Origin: Neptuniibacter sp.
GTDB taxonomy: Bacteria; Pseudomonadota; Gammaproteobacteria; Pseudomonadales; Balneatricaceae
Length of the DNA stretch: 7,972 bases
Direction: 5' to 3'
NCBI GenBank assembly: GCA_030149405.1
Contig: JASBRM010000340.1
Location: forward strand, 1-7,972
Made by a program: the position numbers and the translations under genes. Under the pieces are notes generated by a model. That model made no database searches. It was not told where the DNA came from and saw only the letters and a program-made list of their open reading frames with translations. Of this stretch, positions 1-6,522 are shown piece by piece. Numbering within the stretch: the first letter of the stretch is position 1; each line of letters opens with the position of its first letter.

Positions 1-1
1 A

Positions 2-115
2 CGTCAGCAACAGATTGCATCTGATAACTATGCCAAGGTTGCGCTGATGTCTACCGGGCAGTTAATGATTGATGAAATCGAGAATTCCCGTCAACAGATC
101 CGGGAAGCGGCCTGA
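2..115 (+). CDS. C-terminal end of an unidentified protein (partial)
   Basis: The frame is open from the left edge to a TGA at 113-115 and gives 37 residues ending in ENSRQQIREAA. The visible tail is polar, rich in Gln, Glu and Arg, and looks helical, possibly coiled-coil; no motif is recognisable. It is the only plus-strand gene at this end and converges on the minus-strand gene that ends at 151. I do not recognise the family and give no function. That it is coding rests on the open frame and the clean stop just before a short intergenic gap with a hairpin, so it remains tentative. Confidence 0.5.
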   Translation, partial: RQQQIASDNYAKVALMSTGQLMIDEIENSRQQIREAA

Positions 116-131
116 TTTTAAAGCTGTCGTA

Positions 132-152
132 GATTAACTTAGTTGGTTAATC
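132..152. terminator. Weak hairpin between convergent genes
   Basis: GATTAAC (132-138) and GTTAATC (146-152) form a perfect 7-bp stem around a 7-base loop. It lies between the stop of the left-edge gene and the stop of the opposing hypothetical gene, and it overlaps the latter stop codon (151-153). The position suits a shared terminator. However, the stem is AT-rich and no T-run follows directly on either strand; on the plus strand a run of six T begins only about 15 bases later. It may be a weak bidirectional terminator or chance. Confidence 0.3.
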
Positions 153-534
153 AGCAACGCCACTGAATTTTTTCCTGATTGCCGTTTTCTACTTTCCAGT
201 ATTCATCCGGGTCATCGCCCTCCGACCAGCCAGAAGCGATACATCTTATCTGAGTCGCCATCTCCTCAGCGGCACTGTATGCGCAATCCAGGTCTTTCTC
301 CCAGGGAGTGGTGTTATTTTTGAACCAGACACTGACCCAGGCTTTGCCTGCAACTTTCTCATGAATCATGATGTCTACAGGGCCTTCCGGGAAGTTTAGG
401 CTGAGTTCGTGAATCAGGCCTTTTGTTGAGTGTACGGTAAGCTCTTCGCCTCGAGATGCCAGCCATTCTTTGATCTGCTCAACAGACCGGTCTTTAACGT
501 AAATCTCGATATCAGGGTGGCGGGTATCAGTCAT
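151..534 (-). CDS. Conserved-looking soluble hypothetical protein, 127 aa
   Basis: This is an acidic, soluble 127-residue protein with no signal peptide or membrane segment. It opens with a HPDIEIYVKD stretch followed by a helix of the EQIKEWLASRG type, has a central strand-rich part (VDIMIHEKVAGKAWVSVWFKNN), and ends with a Trp- and acid-rich tail (GWSEGDDPDEYW). I cannot assign a named domain. Its ATG at 532-534 overlaps the last codons of the upstream membrane-protein gene by 8 bases, which argues for translational coupling and confirms the start. It is the last gene of the minus-strand block behind rlmA. The coding call is good; the function is unknown. Confidence 0.75.
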   Translation of the reverse strand: MTDTRHPDIEIYVKDRSVEQIKEWLASRGEELTVHSTKGLIHELSLNFPEGPVDIMIHEKVAGKAWVSVWFKNNTTPWEKDLDCAYSAAEEMATQIRCIASGWSEGDDPDEYWKVENGNQEKIQWRC

Positions 535-799
535 TTTTATCTTTCATCATAAAGCGTAAAACGCGGAGAACACTCAGGCTCAGGTAGCCGATGGCAGCCA
601 GTATGATGCCAACCCCAATGATGATCAAGCCGATCAGTGCCAGAATCTCTTGTGACACGGAGCTTTTAAGCGCAAATTCTGCGAAACCCAAAAGCAGTAC
701 ACCGGCAAAAAACACCACAAAACCAATCCCTAGCAAGAGCAGGTTTTGCTGTGGGTTCTCGGCCCTTTTCCGCAACCACTGGTTTAGTTTCGAGCTCAT
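527..799 (-). CDS. Small two-helix inner-membrane protein, 90 aa
   Basis: A short basic N-terminus (KLNQWLRKRAENPQQN) is followed by two hydrophobic segments, about residues 20-40 (LLLLGIGFVVFFAGVLLLGF) and 52-74 (glycine- and isoleucine-rich). The tail is charged (RFMMKDKND). By the positive-inside rule both ends probably face the cytoplasm (inference). The ATG (797-799) shares an ATGA with the rlmA stop, and the 3' end overlaps the next gene by 8 bases, so it is embedded in a tightly coupled trio. It has no catalytic motif and I do not recognise the family. A plus-strand frame antisense to it is a shadow. Confidence 0.78.
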   Translation of the reverse strand: MSSKLNQWLRKRAENPQQNLLLLGIGFVVFFAGVLLLGFAEFALKSSVSQEILALIGLIIIGVGIILAAIGYLSLSVLRVLRFMMKDKND

Positions 800-1626
800 A
801 AGCGTGTAAACAGTCCAAGATTTACATCCAGAGTCAGAGACAGTTCGTTCTGATTGCAGATGTTCTGTTTGGCTTCTGATGACAAGCGTTGGCTATGGGG
901 TGTCATGCCCAAAAGAGTATTAATGTCATCAGCGCTTTGCAGCTTGAAGTTGTAAGTCACTCGTTCTTGCTGCTGCAGTGTGAACTGCTCTTTTAATGTA
1001 TTTTCAGGACTGAAATGACTGGGTTTAATCTCTTTATAGATCAGCTTGCGCAGTTCTATCAGGTGATCCTCAGCGGGCCATGCAACTAACAGGTTTGCTC
1101 CGGTTTTCATCGGCTTGGCAAAAGCTTCTGGCATCAAACGGCTGAACAGAACTAATTGCAGATCGAGCGACTGTTCTGGAATGGGGATGTCCGCGCCTGA
1201 TGCAACCAACCAGGTGATTTCTTTACTGCGCTGGCAGGCAGCCTTGACTGCGTGTTTGGATATATCCAGACCGACTATGTTTGCGGATATACCTTCTTGT
1301 TTTAATGCGTTGTCTAAAAGGCTTGTGTAATAACCCTCGCCGCAGCCCATATCCAGCACGGTTGGGGAAGAGCAGCCTTCTAGTGCCTGAATAGCAAGTG
1401 TATTGATCTGGTCAGAAAGGGAGCGATAGAAGCCTTTATCAAGAAACTGCCGGCGGGCAGCAACCATCTCAGCATTGTCGCCGGGATCTTTAGAGCGCTT
1501 CTTGTGTGAGAGCAGAAGGTTCCAATAACCCTGGCGCGCGGCATCAAAGCTATGTTTGTTCTCACAGCAAAGGTTCTTGCCCTGTTGCAGCAGTACGGAT
1601 TTACAGACAGGACAGGCGAGTTGCAT
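796..1626 (-). CDS. rlmA: 23S rRNA (guanine-N1)-methyltransferase RlmA
   Basis: By family this enzyme uses S-adenosylmethionine to methylate N1 of G745 (E. coli numbering) in helix 35 of 23S rRNA. The N-terminal zinc finger is intact: C5, C8, C21 and H25 sit at the same positions as in E. coli RlmA. It is followed by the conserved linker GYWNLLLSHKKRSKDPGD (about residues 33-50). The Rossmann methyltransferase domain begins with motif I VLDMGCGEGYYT (90-101), and acidic D121 (VGLDISK) ends strand 2. At 276 residues it is close to the family's usual 270. Its ATG lies 15 bases after the dapE stop, with a modest AGAGA upstream, so the two are probably cotranscribed; rlmA and dapE are also neighbours in Pseudomonas. 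The stop overlaps the next gene by ATGA. The assignment is firm. Confidence 0.95.
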   Translation of the reverse strand: MQLACPVCKSVLLQQGKNLCCENKHSFDAARQGYWNLLLSHKKRSKDPGDNAEMVAARRQFLDKGFYRSLSDQINTLAIQALEGCSSPTVLDMGCGEGYYTSLLDNALKQEGISANIVGLDISKHAVKAACQRSKEITWLVASGADIPIPEQSLDLQLVLFSRLMPEAFAKPMKTGANLLVAWPAEDHLIELRKLIYKEIKPSHFSPENTLKEQFTLQQQERVTYNFKLQSADDINTLLGMTPHSQRLSSEAKQNICNQNELSLTLDVNLGLFTRL

Positions 1627-1641
1627 TGGATGTTCTCTGGC

Positions 1642-2836
<1,195 letters not shown>

Positions 2837-2842
2837 GATCTA

Positions 2843-2874
2843 AAACATAATTAATTTATCAATTAATTATGTTT
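2843..2874. repeat. 14-bp perfect AT-rich inverted repeat over the dapD stop
   Basis: Arms 2843-2856 and 2861-2874 are exact reverse complements around the four bases TATC. In the dapD mRNA this is a 14-bp stem with a GATA tetraloop. The upstream arm carries the last three sense codons (Lys-His-Asn) and the TAA stop of dapD. It sits six bases before the GC-rich terminator stem, giving two tandem hairpins. The stem has only one GC pair, so it is stable mainly by length. It could protect the 3' end, affect termination or bind a protein; nothing in the sequence decides between these. Confidence 0.7.
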
Positions 2875-3894
2875 GTGCAGCTCTTCGTTAAGTTCGATTG
2901 CTGATTTGTTAGTCTTAACTTCAATGCGTCCGTTCTGAGAGTTACGACGGAACAGCAGGTCAGACTTGCCAGCCAGTGCAGCCGCTTTAATGGTTTCAAC
3001 TTCGTTATTCTGGTCGTCCAGAATGGTCACTTTGGAACCAGCAGTTACGTACAGACCTGCTTCCAGAGTACAGCGGTCGCCCAGTGGCAGACCCAGACCC
3101 GCATTAGCGCCCAGCAGGCAGTTTTCGCCAACAGAGATCACAACGTTGTTACCACCGGACAGTGTACCCATAGTTGAGCAGCCACCACCCAGATCAGAGC
3201 CGTTGCCAACAACAACGCCAGCAGAGATACGACCTTCAACCATGCTCACGCCCATAGTACCGGCGTTGAAGTTGATGAAGCCCTCATGCATAACTGTTGT
3301 TCCTTCACCTACATGTGCGCCCAGGCGAACACGGGAAGCATCACCGATACGGATGCCCGCAGGAACCACGTAATCAGTCATTTTCGGGAATTTATCTACA
3401 GAGTTAACACTCAGAACACGGCCCTGAGCGCGTGCAGCCAGTTGGCGTTTTGGAAGGTCATCCAGAGATACCGCACCTTCGTTAGTCCATGCTACGTTTG
3501 GCAGCAGACCAAAAATGCCAGTCAGGTTAATGCCGTGAGGCTGAGCCAGACGCTGAGAGAGCAGAGTGAGTTTCAGGTAGGCTTCTGCAGTTGAAGTCGG
3601 TGCTTCATCTGATTCCAGAATACACACAACCAAAGGCTGAGCTGTGCCAGCCAGTACTTCAGTGATCTCTGCCTGATCTTCAGCATCAACAGACAGGAAG
3701 GCAGCTTCAAGGTCTTTTAACTGAGCAGCGCTGATTTCGATTGCCGCATTGCCGCCTTCGTAACCTACTTTTTCAGCTACAGCAGCGATGAAGTTATCGT
3801 CAGCGTTTAATACAGGAGCGTTGTAATAAACTTCAAGCAATTCACCTGCAGAAGATTTTGTACCTACACCCAGACCAAAAGCAAAATTTGCCAT
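2863..3894 (-). CDS. dapD: Tetrahydrodipicolinate N-succinyltransferase DapD (long form)
   Basis: DapD transfers succinyl from succinyl-CoA to tetrahydrodipicolinate, the committing step of the succinylase branch. It is a cytoplasmic trimer built on a left-handed beta-helix. An N-terminal alpha/beta domain (about 1-170) leads to SVDKFPKMTDYVVPAG (165-180). Hexapeptide repeats then run to about 285 (IRIGDASRVRLG, VSAGVVVGNGSDLGGG, ISVGENCLLGANAGLG). The family's active-site segment MHEGFINFNAGT (202-213) and the TMGTLSGG loop (241-248) are present. At 343 residues it is the long Pseudomonas-type enzyme. The C-terminus (LLFRRNSQNG, then TNKSAIELNEELHKHN) is also Pseudomonas-like. The start is supported by TGGAGAG five bases before the ATG. 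It is 49 bases downstream of the YffB-like gene and is followed by two hairpins. Confidence 0.96.
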   Translation of the reverse strand: MANFAFGLGVGTKSSAGELLEVYYNAPVLNADDNFIAAVAEKVGYEGGNAAIEISAAQLKDLEAAFLSVDAEDQAEITEVLAGTAQPLVVCILESDEAPTSTAEAYLKLTLLSQRLAQPHGINLTGIFGLLPNVAWTNEGAVSLDDLPKRQLAARAQGRVLSVNSVDKFPKMTDYVVPAGIRIGDASRVRLGAHVGEGTTVMHEGFINFNAGTMGVSMVEGRISAGVVVGNGSDLGGGCSTMGTLSGGNNVVISVGENCLLGANAGLGLPLGDRCTLEAGLYVTAGSKVTILDDQNNEVETIKAAALAGKSDLLFRRNSQNGRIEVKTNKSAIELNEELHKHN

Positions 3895-3943
3895 GTTACT
3901 CTCCAGATTTTTAAAATTTTAATGCGTTTACTAATGCGGCGAA

Positions 3944-4288
3944 TTAACTCAGTAACGCCGCGTATTCAGTGTCTTTAAACCCTACCTTGCGAACCGAACC
4001 GGTATCCAGAACCGGACGTTTGATCATTGCAGGGAATTCGAGCATCAGTTTGATGGCTGATGTCTCATCAATATTTTCTTTTACTTCATCAGGCTGCTGG
4101 CGCCATGTGGTGCCACGTTTGTTCAGCAATACTTCCCAGCCCAGTTCGTCAACCCAGCTTTTTAGTTGCTGTTCTTCCAGACCATCTTTTCGGAAGTCGT
4201 GAAATGTATAGTCGCAGTCGTTCGCTTCAAGCCACTTGCGCGCCTTCTTAATGGTGTCGCAGTTAGGGATACCGTAAACAGTGATCAT
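3944..4288 (-). CDS. yffB: YffB/Spx-like ArsC-family thioredoxin-fold protein
   Basis: This 114-residue protein of the ArsC/Spx fold has the YffB signature: MITVYGIPNCDTIKKARKWL (1-20) with one active-site-type Cys (C10), then FHDFRKDGL (29-37), NKRGTTWR (56-63) and PAMIKRPVL (86-94). It lacks the CXXC pair of redox-switch Spx proteins; a second Cys (C25) lies outside the motif. The structure of Pseudomonas YffB led to a proposal of glutathione-dependent thiol reductase activity; arsenate reduction is not established for this subgroup. It lies 12 bases after dapC, with its SD (TAAGGA, 4298-4303) built over the dapC stop codon, so the two genes are tightly coupled. In E. coli yffB is next to dapE, so the dap linkage recurs. 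The family is certain; the role is not. Confidence 0.9.
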   Translation of the reverse strand: MITVYGIPNCDTIKKARKWLEANDCDYTFHDFRKDGLEEQQLKSWVDELGWEVLLNKRGTTWRQQPDEVKENIDETSAIKLMLEFPAMIKRPVLDTGSVRKVGFKDTEYAALLS

Positions 4289-4300
4289 AAAGCGGTTTCC

Positions 4301-5497
4301 TTACAGACTTTCGACATAGTTGCGGATACGTTGTGCAGCTTCTACGCACTCTTCGAGGGTGGCAACCAAAGCCATGCGCACGAAGCCTGAGCCCGCGAGA
4401 ATGCCATCTTTCTCCCGGGAGATATAACGACCCGGTAGAACGGTTACATTCTGAGAAGCGAATAGCCCCTGAGCAAACTTATCGTCATCAATCGGAGTTT
4501 TGGCCCACAGGTAGAAACTTGCATCTGGCTCTTTTACATCCATAACCGGAGACAGAATTTCAATTACTGCATCAAACTTACGGCGATATTGCTCACGGTT
4601 CTCGAAAACGTGCTCTTCATCATTCCAGGCAGCTATTGAAGCCAGCTGATGTTGAATGGGCATTGCAGATCCGTGGTAAGTACGGTAGCTAAGAAATGGA
4701 ATCATCAGAGATGAATCGCCTGCTACAAAGCCAGAGCGTAAACCCGGCAGGTTCGAACGTTTGGACAGGCTGTGCATTACCACACAGTTCTTATAATCGT
4801 CGCGGCCTAATTCAGCGCAAGCTTGTAGCAGGCCGACAGGTGGCTGTTCTTCATCAAAATAGATCTCTGAATAACATTCGTCAGAACAGACGATGAAGTC
4901 ATACTTATCTGACAAAGCGATGAGTTTTTTCAGGGTATCCAGACCAGTAACAGCGCCTGTTGGATTGCTTGGCGAGCAGATGTACAGCATCTGACAACGC
5001 TGCCAGATCTCTTCAGGAACAGCATCATAATCTGGGATAAAGTTATTTTCTGGCAGGCAGTTCAGATAAAACGGCTCTGCACCCGACAAATAAGTCGCGC
5101 CTTCATAAATCTGATAAAACGGGCTCGGTGAGATAATCACGGCTTCCGGTGAGCGATTAATCGCAGCCTGAGTAAAAGCAAAAATGGCTTCACGGGTGCC
5201 GTTTACAGGTAATACATGATCGTCTGCAGTCAGAGTCCCTGCATTCAATTTGAAACGACGGGTACACCAGTCCGCAATAGCCTGACGCAATTCAGGCATA
5301 CCCTTAGTGGTTGGGTAATTAGCAAGTCTGCCGATATTCTCATTAATACACTCAGCGACAAATGCGGGTGAAGGGTGTTTTGGTTCACCGATAGATAAAG
5401 CAATGTGCTCCAGATCATTGGGTGGAGTCACTTGCGCTTTTAAAGCGTTGAGTTTTTCAAAAGGATAGGGCTGTAACAGGCTCAGATCGCGGTTCAT
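4301..5497 (-). CDS. dapC: N-succinyldiaminopimelate aminotransferase DapC
   Basis: DapC is a fold-type I PLP enzyme that converts N-succinyl-2-amino-6-oxopimelate plus glutamate to N-succinyl-L,L-diaminopimelate and 2-oxoglutarate. Visible PLP-site residues are N178 in SPSNPTG, D206 in CSDECYSE, the Schiff-base lysine K246 in SLSKRSN, R254 in LRSGFVAG, and the substrate-carboxylate arginine R374 in GFVRMAL. The start MNRDLSLLQPYPFEKL matches the typical N-terminus of proteobacterial DapC, and 398 residues is normal length. The family is close to other aspartate-type aminotransferases; placement beside dapD and dapE makes DapC the clear choice. It is the first gene of the minus-strand block, with a promoter and a leader of about 45 bases upstream. 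Confidence 0.95.
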   Translation of the reverse strand: MNRDLSLLQPYPFEKLNALKAQVTPPNDLEHIALSIGEPKHPSPAFVAECINENIGRLANYPTTKGMPELRQAIADWCTRRFKLNAGTLTADDHVLPVNGTREAIFAFTQAAINRSPEAVIISPSPFYQIYEGATYLSGAEPFYLNCLPENNFIPDYDAVPEEIWQRCQMLYICSPSNPTGAVTGLDTLKKLIALSDKYDFIVCSDECYSEIYFDEEQPPVGLLQACAELGRDDYKNCVVMHSLSKRSNLPGLRSGFVAGDSSLMIPFLSYRTYHGSAMPIQHQLASIAAWNDEEHVFENREQYRRKFDAVIEILSPVMDVKEPDASFYLWAKTPIDDDKFAQGLFASQNVTVLPGRYISREKDGILAGSGFVRMALVATLEECVEAAQRIRNYVESL

Positions 5498-5548
5498 GCT
5501 TGAATATTTTCCAGTAGTGGCTGCGAAAACACAGAAATAAGGGGCGAA

Positions 5549-5577
5549 ATTATACCTGAGAACGCAGGTAGGATTAA
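5549..5577 (-). promoter_or_regulatory. Sigma-70-type promoter of dapC
   Basis: On the minus strand a perfect -10 hexamer TATAAT (5549-5554) is preceded after exactly 17 bases by TTAATC (5572-5577), a weak -35 (three of six consensus bases). Transcription would start near 5542, leaving a leader of about 45 bases. This is too short for a lysine riboswitch. It is the best promoter match in the window and fits the head of the dapC–yffB–dapD unit. Confidence 0.65.
5553..5570. promoter_or_regulatory. Palindrome in the dapC promoter, possible operator
   Basis: TACCTG (5553-5558) and CAGGTA (5565-5570) are perfect inverted 6-bp arms around six bases. The element starts inside the -10 hexamer and fills most of the -10/-35 spacer, the classic place for a repressor site. 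A 6-bp pair can arise by chance in a region this size, so the call rests on the location. I do not recognise the regulator. Confidence 0.35.
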
Positions 5578-5604
5578 GCCCTCAATTACAAGCATAGGTG
5601 CTAT

Positions 5605-5633
5605 TTGGTTCTGAGGACAAAAAATACTATGCT
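5605..5633 (+). promoter_or_regulatory. Weak candidate promoter for the PilZ gene
   Basis: TTGGTT (5605-5610) and TATGCT (5628-5633) are spaced by 17 bases on the plus strand and match three and four of six consensus positions. They are the best-spaced pair I see before the PilZ gene, but neither box is strong. The -10 box lies within one arm of a 7-bp inverted repeat, AGCATAG (5591-5597) and CTATGCT (5627-5633). Confidence 0.3.
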
Positions 5634-5636
5634 GTT

Positions 5637-5652
5637 AAACAAGCGTTTGTTT
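5637..5652. repeat. Inverted repeat just upstream of the PilZ gene
   Basis: AAACAA (5637-5642) and TTGTTT (5647-5652) are inverted arms around GCGT. An overlapping reading gives AAAC-N4-GTTTG (5637-5649), which resembles the half-sites described for PsrA and other TetR-type regulators. It lies 12 bases before the PilZ start codon, where a bound protein could block transcription or translation initiation. It is short, so chance is possible. Confidence 0.3.
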
Positions 5653-5664
5653 TAGGGTAGCCAT

Positions 5665-6012
5665 ATGCATCAAGATCGCCGCATTTATCCACGAGTACAT
5701 GTCGAGATCCCAGCAGAAGTTGAAGATGGCAGAGGTGAAACAGCAGATGTCACTCTGTTGAATGTCAGTCTCAGCGGTTTACTGGTAGAAGGTGGAAGTG
5801 ATCTGTTGCAACTTAAGGCTCCTGCGGCAGGTTTGCCTTTAGAGCTCAAAATACATTTTGGCATCGAAGGTGAGCCGGTTCATTGCCATTGTCGGGTGGT
5901 GTACAACCAACGTCAGTCACAACAATGTATGCGGTATGGTTTGATTATTCTGAGCATCGATCACCATGCCAGTGAAAAGCTTCAGGCTTTTATTGCCCGC
6001 ACCGTAAAGTAG
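5665..6012 (+). CDS. Stand-alone PilZ domain protein, 115 aa
   Basis: PilZ domains bind cyclic di-GMP. Both binding motifs are present: RxxxR as R6-IYP-R10 in the N-terminal QDRRIYPRV, and [D/N]xSxxG as N33-V-S35-L-S-G38, followed by beta strands to about residue 95 and a C-terminal helix (SEKLQAFIARTVK). At 115 residues the protein is almost only the domain, so it would act as a soluble c-di-GMP receptor or adaptor through a partner not visible here. The ATG is preceded by TTTAGGG at a suitable distance. It is divergent from dapC and converges on the GFA gene with no clear terminator in the 50-base gap. The target process (motility, biofilm or other) cannot be inferred. Confidence 0.9.
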   Translation: MHQDRRIYPRVHVEIPAEVEDGRGETADVTLLNVSLSGLLVEGGSDLLQLKAPAAGLPLELKIHFGIEGEPVHCHCRVVYNQRQSQQCMRYGLIILSIDHHASEKLQAFIARTVK

Positions 6013-6062
6013 TTACAGGTTGTATGCTCACAGAAGACTAACGGGACTTATTCGCAGCTTCC

Positions 6063-6482
6063 TTAACTTTTCACCGGTAGTTCGTCGTACTCTTTTAAAG
6101 AAGTAGGGTCTGTGTACCACTCCGCTCGTGATGCGCAAAAAATATTATGTATGGGTCGTATTTCAGGGTCTTCATTCAATGTGCCGGCCGGAATCACCAC
6201 CGCACGCCCAGATTGAGCTTTCCACGGCATTGAAGAACCGCATTTTTTACAGAAGGCCGTAGCAAAATGTTTTGTGTCCGGCAGGTTATAAACACCCACG
6301 TTGTTTTCACCTGCATTCCATTGAAAGTGTTCAGGGGCGACCAGAATATTTGCGGCGAACGCACTGCCGGTAAATTTCCGGCAGCGTGAACAGTTACAAT
6401 ACTGAAAGATGCCCAGATTCCCAGTGATCTCGTAAGAGACTTCTCCGCATAAACAGCCTCCGGATACTTTGTAGTCAGACAT
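6063..6482 (-). CDS. GFA-family zinc protein (glutathione-dependent formaldehyde-activating-like)
   Basis: This 139-residue protein carries the full cysteine pattern of the GFA fold: C10-L-C12 in GGCLCGEVSYEI, C29-N-C31-S-R-C34 followed by RKFTGSAF, and C78-K-K-C81-G. In the family founder these bind two zinc ions, and the enzyme was proposed to speed formation of S-hydroxymethylglutathione from formaldehyde and glutathione. Most members have no proven substrate, so a function beyond 'GFA family' is unsafe. The frame could extend upstream to 6572, but that start would run into the RND gene. The ATG at 6480-6482 has a strong SD and puts the first CXC motif at the usual distance, so I chose it. 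It lies 40 bases behind the RND gene and may share its transcript. Confidence 0.9.
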   Translation of the reverse strand: MSDYKVSGGCLCGEVSYEITGNLGIFQYCNCSRCRKFTGSAFAANILVAPEHFQWNAGENNVGVYNLPDTKHFATAFCKKCGSSMPWKAQSGRAVVIPAGTLNEDPEIRPIHNIFCASRAEWYTDPTSLKEYDELPVKS

Positions 6483-6486
6483 CTTT

Positions 6487-6493
6487 CCCTCCA
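6487..6493 (-). promoter_or_regulatory. Ribosome binding site fixing the GFA start
   Basis: On the minus strand TGGAGGG lies four bases before the ATG at 6480-6482. It is a near-perfect Shine-Dalgarno and the strongest in the window. It decides for the 139-residue form over a 169-residue form starting at 6572. Confidence 0.8.
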
Positions 6494-6522
6494 GGCTCCG
6501 TTCATTTTTCAGAGTAGAGCAT

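Noticed and set aside
2966..3373. A 135-codon open frame on the plus strand
   Set aside because: It is antisense to the beta-helix region of dapD. The Pro/Ser/Thr-rich product reflects the complement of repetitive Gly/Val codons.
3895..3943. Internal promoter for dapD (TAAAAT as -10)
   Set aside because: The -10-like hexamer lies in a generally AT-rich stretch and there is no -35-like sequence at a suitable distance.
3936..3961. GCGGCG/CGCCGC hairpin over the stop of the YffB-like gene
   Set aside because: The stem is only 6 bp with a 14-base loop and no T-run follows on the minus strand, so it is not a credible terminator.
3944..4288. Arsenate reductase for arsenic resistance
   Set aside because: The sequence has the YffB signature rather than that of ArsC, and the neighbours are dap genes, not ars genes.
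5498..5664. Possible lysine riboswitch ahead of dapC
   Set aside because: The predicted leader is about 45 bases, far too short for the lysine aptamer, and no multi-helix core is visible.
6194..6505. A 103-codon minus-strand frame within the GFA region
   Set aside because: It overlaps the GFA gene in another frame, and only the GFA frame carries the conserved cysteine motifs.
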